64,000 nt of DNA from CAVPTL01 sp963727235 (GTDB lineage: Bacteria; Actinomycetota; Thermoleophilia; Gaiellales; JAICJC01). The first letter of the stretch is position 1, and every line of letters starts with the position of its first letter. The stretch spans positions 119,937 through 183,936 of the forward strand of contig CAVSFZ010000014.1 in assembly GCA_963727235.1 (NCBI GenBank), given 5' to 3'. Below are positions 15,073 to 23,482 of this stretch, piece after piece. Under the pieces are notes generated by a model. The model was not told where the DNA came from. It saw nothing but the letters and a program-made list of their open reading frames with translations, and ran no database searches. The position numbers and the translations under genes were made by a program.

Positions 15073-16199
15073 AAGGGACTCTCAGGAAGGTCGGAAGCAG
15101 CAACCTGCCATGGGAGGCCCGCTGGTGGGAGGATGGACGTCAGCGCAAGCGACGGTTTCGTACGGAAAAAGCAGGACACAAGGCACTGCTCGATGCCAAC
15201 ATCCGTGACGAACGCCGGAGGCTGGGCATGCCAGCCGACCCCGGGCCGATTACGTACGCCGAACTAGTCCAGCGGTACCTTGACCAGTACGACCGACGCA
15301 GCAAGCGATGGCTCGAAGAGATGCTCAGCTACTCGCTCGCCGCTTTCGGCGACATTCGGGTGCGATCGCTGGCCTCCGATCGAATCGCTCTGTGGCTCAC
15401 TCGCCTCCCGGTAGGAAGCAAGACGAAGCGGCACGCCCTGAATGCAGCTCGGCAGGTTCTCGCGATGGGAGTGGAGTGGGGGTATCTGGCCGTCAATCCA
15501 GCGCGTCCCCGAGCCGTGAACGGCCCAGCGTACGATCCCCCGACGATCACGCCCTTCACATCGCACGACGAAGTTCTCGCGGTGGCGGCGGCAGCAGGCA
15601 GGTACGGCCCGGCGATTGTCTACGCAGTCAACACGGGAGAGCGTCCAGAAGAGTGGATCGCACACGAGAAGCCGGACATAAAGGACGACGTCCAGGCTTG
15701 CGTCATCGACAAGACCTTCACCAAGGGAAGGTTGACCAGGTTAGGAAAGACTGATGGCAGCCTTCGCACCATCAGCCTCTCGGCATTGGCGATGCAGGCA
15801 GCGGACGAGGCACGGTCGAACTCACGCGCCGAGCTGCTGTTCCCCGCCGAGATGGGTGGCTACATCAACCTCGGCAACTGGCGAAAACGAGTCTGGTATC
15901 CGGCACTTCAAAGAGCGGGTGTCGCCCCGCGCCCACCGTCTCAGATGCGGCACAGCTTCGCGACTCTCGGTCTCGCCGCCGGCGCACCCATCGAATGGAT
16001 CAGCAAGCACATGGGCCACAGCGACATCCGTACGACCCTGCGTTACTACGCCCGGTTCCTTCCCGAGACGGACACCCGCAACATCGACATCCTGGATGCC
16101 TATGCAAATCGCACGATCAGCCGACGTGTCACGGATGTGTCACGGACATCAGTCGCGGGGGTATCACGAAGCGATCGATATGCCGTAGAAATGGGATAA
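15069..16199 (+). CDS. int: Tyrosine recombinase / integrase
   Basis: The product is 376 residues. It has an N-terminal arm-binding-like segment (to about 55), a SAM-like core-binding domain (60-145, TYAELVQRYLDQY), and a catalytic domain. Visible catalytic residues are Arg192 (TGERPEEW), Lys227 (GKTDG), Arg294-His295 (QMRHSFATLGL), His317 (HMGHSD) and the Tyr nucleophile at 326/327 (LRYYARF). The His normally three residues before the second Arg is a Ser here, an atypical but not unique change. The gene ends 19 nt from the 3' end of tRNA-Ala, the usual layout for an element integrated at a tRNA. Confidence 0.9.
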   Translation: MKGTLRKVGSSNLPWEARWWEDGRQRKRRFRTEKAGHKALLDANIRDERRRLGMPADPGPITYAELVQRYLDQYDRRSKRWLEEMLSYSLAAFGDIRVRSLASDRIALWLTRLPVGSKTKRHALNAARQVLAMGVEWGYLAVNPARPRAVNGPAYDPPTITPFTSHDEVLAVAAAAGRYGPAIVYAVNTGERPEEWIAHEKPDIKDDVQACVIDKTFTKGRLTRLGKTDGSLRTISLSALAMQAADEARSNSRAELLFPAEMGGYINLGNWRKRVWYPALQRAGVAPRPPSQMRHSFATLGLAAGAPIEWISKHMGHSDIRTTLRYYARFLPETDTRNIDILDAYANRTISRRVTDVSRTSVAGVSRSDRYAVEMG

Positions 16200-16218
16200 C
16201 CAAGCCGTTTTGAATCAA

Positions 16219-16291
16219 TGGAGCTAAGCGGATTCGAACCGCTGACCTCCTGGGTGCGATCCAGGCGCTCTCCCAACTGAGCTATAGCCCC
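16219..16291 (-). tRNA. tRNA-Ala (CGC), host of the integrated element
   Basis: On the minus strand the acceptor GGGGCTA pairs with TAGCTCC. The D arm TAGCTCAGTTGGGAGAGC is canonical, the anticodon stem CCTGG/CCAGG encloses loop ATCGCAC (anticodon CGC, alanine codon GCG), and the T arm contains GGTTCGAATCC. The discriminator is A; no CCA is encoded. The tRNA is intact. The integrase gene ends next to its 3' end, so the gene is the likely attB site. Confidence 0.95.
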
Positions 16292-16313
16292 GCGAGGGGC
16301 GGAAGTATATCGG

Positions 16314-16661
16314 CTAGACCCCGTTCCCAGGCCGCAGCGGACACGGACACGGCTTGGCAGCAAGCAGTTCCAGCTGACGCTCCGGCGGGTCGACGAACTC
16401 CGTCTGCACCGCGGAGCCCGTGGCCAGCGCGCGATCAAGCGGTGAGTGGTGGTTGAAGCCGCGATTCGCCATCTCGGCCACCAACTCGTCGTGCCGGCGA
16501 GAGAGCGCCGCCAGCTTGCCCTCCCAGCGAATCGTCTCTGGATGGCTGCGGTATCCGCGGCGATCCTCGCTCAGGATCGTCCAGATCGCGTGCAGCTCGC
16601 GATGCTCGCCCAGCAGGTGGCTGCGGCACAGCAGGGCGGGGTCGACATCCCAGATCCTCAT
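16314..16661 (-). CDS. Pyrimidine dimer DNA glycosylase (endonuclease V-like)
   Basis: The product is 115 residues from ATG 16661. The sequence MRIWDVDPALLCRSHLLGEH is followed by RELHAIWTIL, GYRSHPETIRW and RHDELVAEM. This matches the Pyr_excise family that includes phage T4 DenV, which cuts UV-induced cyclobutane dimers by glycosylase/AP lyase action. Conserved His and Arg residues are visible. The length is slightly shorter than T4 DenV (138) but normal for bacterial homologues. The C-terminal tail contains a CPCPL cluster. It is the first host gene after the integrated island. Confidence 0.8.
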   Translation of the reverse strand: MRIWDVDPALLCRSHLLGEHRELHAIWTILSEDRRGYRSHPETIRWEGKLAALSRRHDELVAEMANRGFNHHSPLDRALATGSAVQTEFVDPPERQLELLAAKPCPCPLRPGNGV

Positions 16662-16694
16662 CCGGTCATCGTAGATACCATCTAGGCTGCAACG

Positions 16695-16988
16695 ATGGCG
16701 GTCAAGCTCTACCGATGCGACATCACCTGGCTGAAGATCCGAAACCATCACTGCTGGCGGGTCGAGAAGGCGCTGCAGGATCAGGGGATCGAGTACGAAG
16801 CCGTTCTCGGCCCGCTCAACCGCAACAAGCGCCAGCGAGTCGAGGAGCTCAGCGGACAGAAGTACTACCCCGTGATCCAGTTCGAGAACGGCTCGATCTA
16901 TCACGACTCATCCAAGAAGATGGCCCAGACGATCCGAGCCGGCCGCTTGGACGAACAGCGCGGGACCAGCCCCAAACCGGCGGAGTAG
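16695..16988 (+). CDS. Glutathione S-transferase N-terminal-like (thioredoxin-fold) protein
   Basis: The product is 97 residues. VKLYRCDITWL, then HHCWRVEKALQDQGIEYEAV and YYPVIQFENGSIYHDS resemble the thioredoxin-like N-terminal domain of glutathione S-transferases and glutaredoxins, including the cis-proline region YPVIQF and the DSS that contacts the thiol substrate. Only a single cysteine occupies the CxxC position. There is no C-terminal helical GST domain. It may be a redox or thiol-binding protein with an unknown partner. It is divergent from the glycosylase gene. Confidence 0.7.
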   Translation: MAVKLYRCDITWLKIRNHHCWRVEKALQDQGIEYEAVLGPLNRNKRQRVEELSGQKYYPVIQFENGSIYHDSSKKMAQTIRAGRLDEQRGTSPKPAE

Positions 16989-16989
16989 C

Positions 16990-17931
16990 TCAGCCGGGGT
17001 CGCGGCGCAGCGGCTGGCACATGCAGTGCACACCCCCGCCGGCCAGCTGAAACTGGCTCATATCCGGGTCGTACACCTCGAAGCCGAGCGCCCGCAGCCG
17101 CTCGTTCAGCTCGGGTGCCGCGGTGGTCGAGAGCACCCGATCGCCGCCCAGCGCGACCACGTTGCAGCCCAGCGCCATCGTCTCGCGGAACCCGACCGGC
17201 ACGATCTCGATACCCCTGCCCTTGATCCAGCGGACGATGTCGGGATCCGTCGTGTCGAGGCACACCGCCGCGAGCTTCTCGGCCAGCATGCACACCATCA
17301 GATCGATGTGGACGAAGTACTCGTCGATCGGCGCGAACTTGACCTCCAGGCCCTCGTCGGTCATCCAGCCGCCGACCTGGCGGGCGGCCACCTCCTCGCC
17401 CCGCATGCCCGTGTACCCGATCAGGACGACGCCGGGCTCGAGCATGTTGAAGTCGCCGCCCTCGAAGTTGCCTGCCGACACCAGGTCGTACACCGGTACC
17501 TCGTGCTCCAACGCAAACCGCAGCGCTTCGGCGTACTCACCGCGCCGCCGGGGGCTGGCCAGCTGCGTGATGATCAGGCCAAACGGCGTCATCACGTTCG
17601 AGTCGCGCGCATACACGCCGTAGGGAATCTCGTCGCGAGCGTCCATCAGGTGCACGTTGACGCCGGCCTGGCGATAGCAGTCCACCATCTCCGCGTGCTG
17701 CCTCAAGGCGAGGTCGCGGTCGAAGGTGTAACCGCGCCGCAGCGTCTCGCGCACCAGCGCGCTGTACTGGGCGTTCTCCTCTCCCAGCCAGCGAAACGAC
17801 TCGGGCGAGCCCAGCAGCACGTCGCGGAGAAGGCCGTACTCGGAGTCGATCCCCCAGTCGCTCAACCGCGCCGACTGGCCTCCGGGAACTCGTGCCCGGA
17901 CCGGATTTGCAGGTGCGCTGACGTCGGCCAC
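16990..17931 (-). CDS. Amidinotransferase-fold hydrolase (arginine deiminase/DDAH-like)
   Basis: The product is 313 residues of the guanidine-modifying five-bladed propeller fold. Family hallmarks are YARDSNVMTPFG, NFEGGDFNML, the histidine-bearing DEYFVHIDLMVCML, and the nucleophilic cysteine in GGGVHCMCQPL near the C-terminus. These place it with dimethylarginine dimethylaminohydrolases and arginine deiminases. Which substrate it uses cannot be told from sequence alone. No other arginine-deiminase genes are adjacent, so it probably is not part of a fermentative arc operon. Confidence 0.8.
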   Translation of the reverse strand: MADVSAPANPVRARVPGGQSARLSDWGIDSEYGLLRDVLLGSPESFRWLGEENAQYSALVRETLRRGYTFDRDLALRQHAEMVDCYRQAGVNVHLMDARDEIPYGVYARDSNVMTPFGLIITQLASPRRRGEYAEALRFALEHEVPVYDLVSAGNFEGGDFNMLEPGVVLIGYTGMRGEEVAARQVGGWMTDEGLEVKFAPIDEYFVHIDLMVCMLAEKLAAVCLDTTDPDIVRWIKGRGIEIVPVGFRETMALGCNVVALGGDRVLSTTAAPELNERLRALGFEVYDPDMSQFQLAGGGVHCMCQPLRRDPG

Positions 17932-17954
17932 AACGACGTTCTATCACACCTGGT

Positions 17955-20285
17955 CTACGCCGCGGACAGCCGACGCAGCCGGCTGAGCACCATCGAGGCG
18001 GGGATCCATTCGCCCGGCTCGGTGGCGGCAAACGCCAGCCGCAGGCGGCACCCGCGGTCAATCAGGAACACTCCACCGCACTCGGCCGAGAGCGTGTCGA
18101 ATGCGAGCCCGCACGTGAACGTGTGACCGGCGCCGTCCCGGCTGACCACCGTGGTGGCCACTCCGGCCTCGCGCAGCGCGAGCACCACCGCATCGCGGTC
18201 GGCGTCCTGGGCGGTCACCGTCAGCACCAGTACCGCGGGGGTGTCCTCGACCATCTCCCGCAGCCACCGCCTGTGCCCCGACGGCGCGACCAGCTCGAGC
18301 GGCCCAACGACGCCGTTCATGGCGACCGTGGCCGCGATCCGCGCGGGTGGGTCGACCTCTGGCGCCGGCTCGGGAGCCGCCGCCAACACGGGAGCCACAA
18401 CCGGAACAACGGCGGGACGCTGGGCGGGCTGCTCCTCAGCGGCCGTGATCGGAGGCGGTACCGGCGCCCCGGCGGCCCCCCCGATGGCAGCTCGGTTCGT
18501 CTCCACCGCCGCGTGGTCAGGGACGTACAGCAGGTCGCTGCCGCTCGTCCGTCGGATCAGGGCGACGCCTGCGAGCACGCCGCCGCACACACACCCCACC
18601 GCGGCGAACTGCACAGCGGCGGCGGCCGAGTACAGCGACACCAGCACCGGAGCCGCAGCCATGCCCGCCACCATCCCCAGGTTCTGCACCGACTCGGCCA
18701 CAGCGAACACGCCCGCCCGTAAATCACGGCGCACGTGCAGCTGGATCAGCGTGTCGTACACCACCTCGGTGATGCCGTCGGTGGCCCCCACCAGAAACAG
18801 CACCAGAAACGCCGTCGCGGTGACGGTCGAATGCGAGATCGTGAACATCAGCCCGGCCGTGGTCAGAAACGAGAGGAAGATCGACCGCCGAGCGACGCTC
18901 TCACGCTGCATGAATCCGGTCAGAAGCTCACTGCAGAGAAACCCCACGCCCAGCATCGCCAGCGCATACCCGTACGCGTCGGGCTCCCCGAGCTGAGACT
19001 CGAACAGCTGCGGCAGCGACACGTTGAAGATGCCAAAGGCCGCCGTCGCAACCGTGAACGACACCGTCAGCCCCAGCACCACCCGGCTCGACAGCATGAT
19101 CCGCACCAGCTCCCGCCGGTTGGCGCCCGGCCGCTCGCTGACCGGCTCAGGTTCGGACTCGCCGGTGGCGGTCGCATACGTCCAGTACAGCAGTCCGGCC
19201 GCCACGAAGGTGACCAGGTCGACCGACATGGCGACGCCGATGCCGAACCGCGCAACCAGGAACCCGCCCAGCCCTGCGCCGATCACCAACGTCAGGTTCC
19301 GGCCGACGCCGTGCAGCGCGTTGCCGGCCTGCACCAGCTCGCCCGGCAGCACCTCGGGGATCAGGCCGGCCGCACTGGGGCTGGTGGCCGCCGACAAGAG
19401 CGAGGACAGACATGCCAGCGCCACCACCGGCCAGATCTGGCCGGTGACGGCCAGGGGAATGATGGCGATCGTGATCAGGCCGCGAAACAGCTCCACCAGC
19501 GACAGCACCCGGAAGCCCTCGAGCCGGGTCAGGAGCGGCGCCGAGAGGATCCCGCCGGCGGTCGCTCCCAGCATGCGCGTGATCAGAAACGCACCCACGG
19601 CGGTGGTCGAGCCGGTCTCGGCGAAGATCCACGTCACGATCGCGGCCTGCGTCAGCCAGTCACCCAGCTTGGACGTGATCCGCCCCGCCATCACCCGCCG
19701 AAAACCGGCGTGCGACAGCGGGCTGAGCACGTTTGTGCCGAACGTGGGCAGGTCGGAGCACGATCGGTAGACGAACGCCACGGTGCCCAGCACGATCAGC
19801 ACATCGCCGATGGAAACCGCGTTTGCAAGCGGCACCGCGGAGGGAATCGCGAAGATGTCGCCCAACCATGCCAGGTGGGTATGCGGCCCGGCCAACACGT
19901 TGTTTGCGACCACGCCCTCGCGCTGCAGGATCGCCGGATCGGCACCGCTGGCGCGCCACGCCTCGAGCGTGACCGGCATGCTGCCGCCGTTCGCGAAGAT
20001 CGCGATCACATTGCTGAGCAGCCCCACGCCCATCATCCAGAACCCCGGGATGCGCAGGTTCAGCGCGACAAAGAGGAGCAGCAGCAGGTAGCTGGCGAGA
20101 TGGACAATCGCGTCGTAGCGCTCGGGGATGCCGTGCCCGCCTCCGGTGAACAGCACCACCTGGACTGCCAGTGCCACGAACACCAGCCACTCACCTCGGA
20201 ACCGCAGGCTGGAGAGTCGCGAAAGGTCCGCGCCCAGCGCCCAGGCGCCGATCAGGCCGAGGATCAGAGCGACCCCGATAATCAC
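17955..20285 (-). CDS. DUF5317-MFS transporter fusion with extra C-terminal domain
   Basis: The product is 776 residues. Residues 1-175 form a DUF5317-like membrane domain (MIIGVALILGLIGAWALGAD, GNVIAIFANGGSMPVT-like). Residues about 190-600 are a major facilitator of the DHA3/enterobactin-exporter type with many TM helices (for example FRRVMAGRITSKLGDWLTQA, the usual N-terminal motif). After a proline/alanine-rich linker, residues 650-776 resemble a peroxiredoxin/thioredoxin-like fold (VLVLTVTAQDADRDAVVLAL, GGVFLIDRGCRLR), but without a CxxC. The GTG start directly follows the upstream stop, so it is expressed with the HD-GYP gene. Confidence 0.75.
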   Translation of the reverse strand: MIIGVALILGLIGAWALGADLSRLSSLRFRGEWLVFVALAVQVVLFTGGGHGIPERYDAIVHLASYLLLLLFVALNLRIPGFWMMGVGLLSNVIAIFANGGSMPVTLEAWRASGADPAILQREGVVANNVLAGPHTHLAWLGDIFAIPSAVPLANAVSIGDVLIVLGTVAFVYRSCSDLPTFGTNVLSPLSHAGFRRVMAGRITSKLGDWLTQAAIVTWIFAETGSTTAVGAFLITRMLGATAGGILSAPLLTRLEGFRVLSLVELFRGLITIAIIPLAVTGQIWPVVALACLSSLLSAATSPSAAGLIPEVLPGELVQAGNALHGVGRNLTLVIGAGLGGFLVARFGIGVAMSVDLVTFVAAGLLYWTYATATGESEPEPVSERPGANRRELVRIMLSSRVVLGLTVSFTVATAAFGIFNVSLPQLFESQLGEPDAYGYALAMLGVGFLCSELLTGFMQRESVARRSIFLSFLTTAGLMFTISHSTVTATAFLVLFLVGATDGITEVVYDTLIQLHVRRDLRAGVFAVAESVQNLGMVAGMAAAPVLVSLYSAAAAVQFAAVGCVCGGVLAGVALIRRTSGSDLLYVPDHAAVETNRAAIGGAAGAPVPPPITAAEEQPAQRPAVVPVVAPVLAAAPEPAPEVDPPARIAATVAMNGVVGPLELVAPSGHRRWLREMVEDTPAVLVLTVTAQDADRDAVVLALREAGVATTVVSRDGAGHTFTCGLAFDTLSAECGGVFLIDRGCRLRLAFAATEPGEWIPASMVLSRLRRLSAA

Positions 20286-22547
20286 CTAGCTCGCCGCCCG
20301 CTCGCCGTCGCCCGCAGGTCGAGCCTGCGTCACCACCGAGGCAAAGTCTGGATGGGCCATCGCCGCGACGCCCAGCGCAGCCCGGATCCGCGGCCGGATC
20401 TGCGACGCCCGGCGCGGCACCGGAACGTCGCTGACGATCTCGCGCAGGCGCTCGCAGATCGCGTCCAGGTTTGCCTGGTCGGGCACGGACGTGATCACTG
20501 CAAACCGATCCTCGCTGAGCGTCAGCATCTCGTCGCCCGCACGCAGCACCGTCTGCAGCCGCGCCAGCGCATCCCCCACCACCCGCTCGGCGGTCAGGTG
20601 GCCCGCCACCACCCGGACATGCTCGAACGTGGCCAGGTCGATCAGGATCACCGCCGGCGTGGTACCCGAATCGTCTTCGCGCTGATCGCCGTGGATCAGG
20701 TCGAGCGTACGTGACGTCACCGCCGTCGGGTTGGTGCGCTCCGCCACCAGGGTCAGCAGCGAACGCTCAAACGGGCTCAGGCGCCGATGGCCGGCGACCG
20801 CCAGCCGCGGGAGGTCATCGCCGCCCGGTGACAGCGTGATCCAGGTGCCGTCGGCCAACTGGTCTCCCACAGCCTCGGCGTTCGGGCGCACCGCCCGCTT
20901 GCAGATCTCGGCCACGACCGAGGCCGACGGGGGATCGTCGTGATCGAACTGCGCCTTGTAGCAATCGGCGTCGTCGCTCCACTCCAGCCACAACACCCGG
21001 CCCTTGACGCCCCCGGCGGCAAGCGCCTTGGACGCCGGCACGCCGTCATCCAGGGCGCGCAGCGCACGGCTGCCGCGGCGGCGGCCGCGAGCCCCGCTCG
21101 ACACGGTCCAGCCGGTTGCGATCAGCCCGGCGGCGGCCAGCGCCGCGATCAGCCATCGGGGACTGTCGGGAACGCCCAGGAGGATCAGCACGGCACCCGC
21201 CAGCGCCACCGCCACCGGCCCAGGCCGCAGCAGCGTCCGCATCCACCGCAGGTCGACCGTCGCCACGCGGGAGAACTCGGCGCGCAGCGCGGCGAGCTGA
21301 TGGCGGCCCATCGCCCGGGGCAGCTCCTCGCCTTCGATCATCGCCGCAAAGGCATTTGCGACCAGCGGATGGAACTGCGTCCCCGCCTTGTCGCGCAGCT
21401 CCTGCACCGCCTCGGCGTTGCTGAGCGCCGGCCGGTACGCCCGGGCCGAGGTCATGGCGTCGAAGCTGTCGGCCACGATCAGAACGTGCGCTTCCACCGG
21501 GATGTTTCGCTGCGACACCGAGTAGTACCCGTTGCCGTCGTAGCGTTCGTGGTGAAGCTCGGCGTACAGCGCCATCTCACGCGCGAAATGAAACGGCGTG
21601 AGCAGGCGCGCGGACAGCCGCGGATGGCGCCGGATCGCCCGCAGCTCGGCCGCGCTCAGCCGCGCCGACTTGGACAACGTGGCGACATCCACCGCGACCT
21701 TGCCCAGGTCGTGGAACCGCGCCGCCGCCACCAACCGCCCGCTCTCTCGCTCACCCAGCTGGATCGCCGCAGCGAACCTGCTGACGTAGTCGGCCACTCG
21801 GCGTGAGTGCCGGGCGGTCGACGGATCGCGCTCGTCGATCACGCCGGCGAAGGTGTTGAGCACGTTGGTGGTCTCGCCCTTGAGCCGTTCGAAGCCGGCG
21901 CTGGCCTGGTAGAGCAGAGCCAGAAGAGGAGCGATGAACAGCAGCACCACCCACGTCTCGCGGCTGTACCCGTACGCGACCAAGACGCCCAGACACCCCT
22001 CCGCGACGCCGGAGGCGCAGGCTCCCCGCACACCGTCCCAGAACACCTGGATGAATCGCCGGCCCGACGACAGCCACTCCGCTCCGGAGAAGATCAGCTC
22101 GTTGATCAGAAGCCGTGTCCCGATCAGCACGATCAGCGGCAGCGCGTCGTCGGCGTCGATGGCCGCACCGGTGTGCCCGCCCGCCACCAGGTAGGCCTCG
22201 CCGGCGACCCAGATCGCCGATCCGAACATGGCGGAGTTGAACAGGATGTTCCAGCGCGGCGCCAGCCGCACACCGTCCACCACGATCACCGCCCAGGCCG
22301 CGATCAGCGCCGCCGCCACAGGTCCAAAGACGATCGCTGCGGCCACGTGGGCGGTCGCCGAGAACGAGATCGAGTTCTTGTCCAGCCGCACCAGAACCGC
22401 CTCGATCATGATCGCGAGGCCGAACAGCGGCGCCAGCACGATCAGCCCACCCACCGGCTCCGGATGCCCGGTAATGAGCACGGCTGCGATGCCGATCCAA
22501 AAAACGGCGCTGACGCACGCGATATAGATCCGCAACGGTCGACTCAT
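20286..22547 (-). CDS. Membrane HD-GYP domain protein with degenerate GGDEF domain
   Basis: The product is 753 residues. Several N-terminal TM helices (to about 215) form a MASE-like sensor. An HD-GYP domain follows, with ARFHDLGKVAVD and HHERYDGNGYYSVSQRNIPV, close to the HHExxDGxGYP signature but with Tyr for Pro. After two more TM segments (about 430-480) comes a C-terminal GGDEF-like region. Its signature is degraded to AGDEMLTLSEDRFAVI, so it is unlikely to make c-di-GMP. The protein may hydrolyse or sense c-di-GMP or another nucleotide. Directly upstream of the MFS fusion, it may control that transporter's expression or activity. Confidence 0.8.
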   Translation of the reverse strand: MSRPLRIYIACVSAVFWIGIAAVLITGHPEPVGGLIVLAPLFGLAIMIEAVLVRLDKNSISFSATAHVAAAIVFGPVAAALIAAWAVIVVDGVRLAPRWNILFNSAMFGSAIWVAGEAYLVAGGHTGAAIDADDALPLIVLIGTRLLINELIFSGAEWLSSGRRFIQVFWDGVRGACASGVAEGCLGVLVAYGYSRETWVVLLFIAPLLALLYQASAGFERLKGETTNVLNTFAGVIDERDPSTARHSRRVADYVSRFAAAIQLGERESGRLVAAARFHDLGKVAVDVATLSKSARLSAAELRAIRRHPRLSARLLTPFHFAREMALYAELHHERYDGNGYYSVSQRNIPVEAHVLIVADSFDAMTSARAYRPALSNAEAVQELRDKAGTQFHPLVANAFAAMIEGEELPRAMGRHQLAALRAEFSRVATVDLRWMRTLLRPGPVAVALAGAVLILLGVPDSPRWLIAALAAAGLIATGWTVSSGARGRRRGSRALRALDDGVPASKALAAGGVKGRVLWLEWSDDADCYKAQFDHDDPPSASVVAEICKRAVRPNAEAVGDQLADGTWITLSPGGDDLPRLAVAGHRRLSPFERSLLTLVAERTNPTAVTSRTLDLIHGDQREDDSGTTPAVILIDLATFEHVRVVAGHLTAERVVGDALARLQTVLRAGDEMLTLSEDRFAVITSVPDQANLDAICERLREIVSDVPVPRRASQIRPRIRAALGVAAMAHPDFASVVTQARPAGDGERAAS

Positions 22548-22697
22548 GACCTAGAGGGGCTGGGGATTAGGGGGGCCGAGAATCCTCCAAAACCTCATCG
22601 GCACCCTGCGCCAGACCCTGTAGAGCGGGGGAAGCGGTCGATGACGCCCCGCCGGACTCTCTACGAGCCGTCGCGGGACGTCATTCAGCCACGAGGG

Positions 22698-22790
22698 TCA
22701 ATGACCCAGCTTGCTGGCGGCACCCGACGCGAGCACGAACGCGACGAGCATTGCCAGCAGGTACGTAGAACGTACAACTCGGTACTTCAC
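22698..22790 (-). CDS. Possible 30-residue hydrophobic small protein
   Basis: A short minus-strand frame from GTG 22790 to TGA 22698 encodes MKYRVVRSTYLLAMLVAF and then VLASGAAS, a basic N-terminus with one hydrophobic stretch. AAGGAG lies 8 nt before the start, an optimal ribosome binding site. It would be a single-TM or signal-like peptide. There is no homology I recognise; length makes it uncertain. The rest of the 22548-22897 gap holds nothing else evident. Confidence 0.4.
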   Translation of the reverse strand: MKYRVVRSTYLLAMLVAFVLASGAASKLGH

Positions 22791-22897
22791 AGGGGAGGCT
22801 CCTTGAACGTGGGGGTCACAAGGCTCACTCATTGATGCGCGGATTCGGCGATCCGGGCACCCCCTGAAGGGTGAATCGATCTGCGTCGAACCGACGG

Positions 22898-23482
22898 CTA
22901 CGTCGACTGCAGAACGGGCTGCAGGACGGTCTTACCGTTGTGTTCTCGCTCCAGCGAGACCCAGCAGCGCGTCCACGCCAGCCCGGTGGGGACGGCGCTG
23001 CGTACCGTCACGGTGCCGTCAGCCTCGGTGTTGAACGCCATCAGCCCGACCGAGTCGCCGCCGCTTGAGAACCACATCTCGTAGTACTCACCTGCCGGCG
23101 CCGGGGGCAGGTGGTCGACCTTCAGCACGGCGGGGCGCATGGCGCCCTTGGCGTGGCCGAGCTCGAGCGTGCCCGAGGCGCTGGCAAACTGCGGGCTTCC
23201 TGGGGAGAGCGCCACGGTGGCCTCGACGGTGCTCGGCGAACGGGTGCCGTTGACGCCGATCGCGAGCGTGACCGCCACCGCCCCCACCAGCACCGCCGCC
23301 GCCGCCAGCAGCCGCCGCGGCGAGCGCGATGCGCGCCGGGACGATCCGACAACCTCGGCGGAGGGCTCCCCGCCCAGGGCCGCCGCCTTGGCGATCGGGG
23401 CGTACCGCGGGGGCACCTCCGACGGCGTCGGCACCGATCGCAGCAGATCTTCCACTCGAGTCAGATCGCGGTCATCGCTCAT
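22898..23482 (-). CDS. Anti-sigma factor, RskA-like
   Basis: The product is 194 residues. An N-terminal cytoplasmic segment (DLTRVEDLLRSVP) is followed by a single TM helix (LLAAAAVLVGAVAVTLAIGV, about 58-77). The extracytoplasmic domain contains PPAPAGEYYEMWFSSGGDSV, typical of RskA/anti-sigma-K C-terminal domains. The zinc-binding HxxxCxxC motif of ZAS anti-sigma factors is missing and the N-terminal domain is short, so the anti-sigma contact may differ. It overlaps the sigma gene by 4 nt (ATGA), the normal arrangement for an ECF sigma and its antagonist. Confidence 0.8.
   Translation of the reverse strand: MSDDRDLTRVEDLLRSVPTPSEVPPRYAPIAKAAALGGEPSAEVVGSSRRASRSPRRLLAAAAVLVGAVAVTLAIGVNGTRSPSTVEATVALSPGSPQFASASGTLELGHAKGAMRPAVLKVDHLPPAPAGEYYEMWFSSGGDSVGLMAFNTEADGTVTVRSAVPTGLAWTRCWVSLEREHNGKTVLQPVLQST

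Noticed and set aside
16990..17931. Arginine deiminase operon (arcABC)
   Set aside because: No carbamate kinase, ornithine transcarbamylase or antiporter genes adjacent.
20735..20760. Long open frames on the plus strand opposite the MFS and HD-GYP genes
   Set aside because: The plus-strand translations are rich in Arg, His and Gln, as expected for the complement of GC-rich coding sequence; the minus-strand genes have clear domains.
22548..22697. Possible terminator or riboswitch after the HD-GYP start
   Set aside because: No stem with a T-tract and no conserved fold could be identified by eye.
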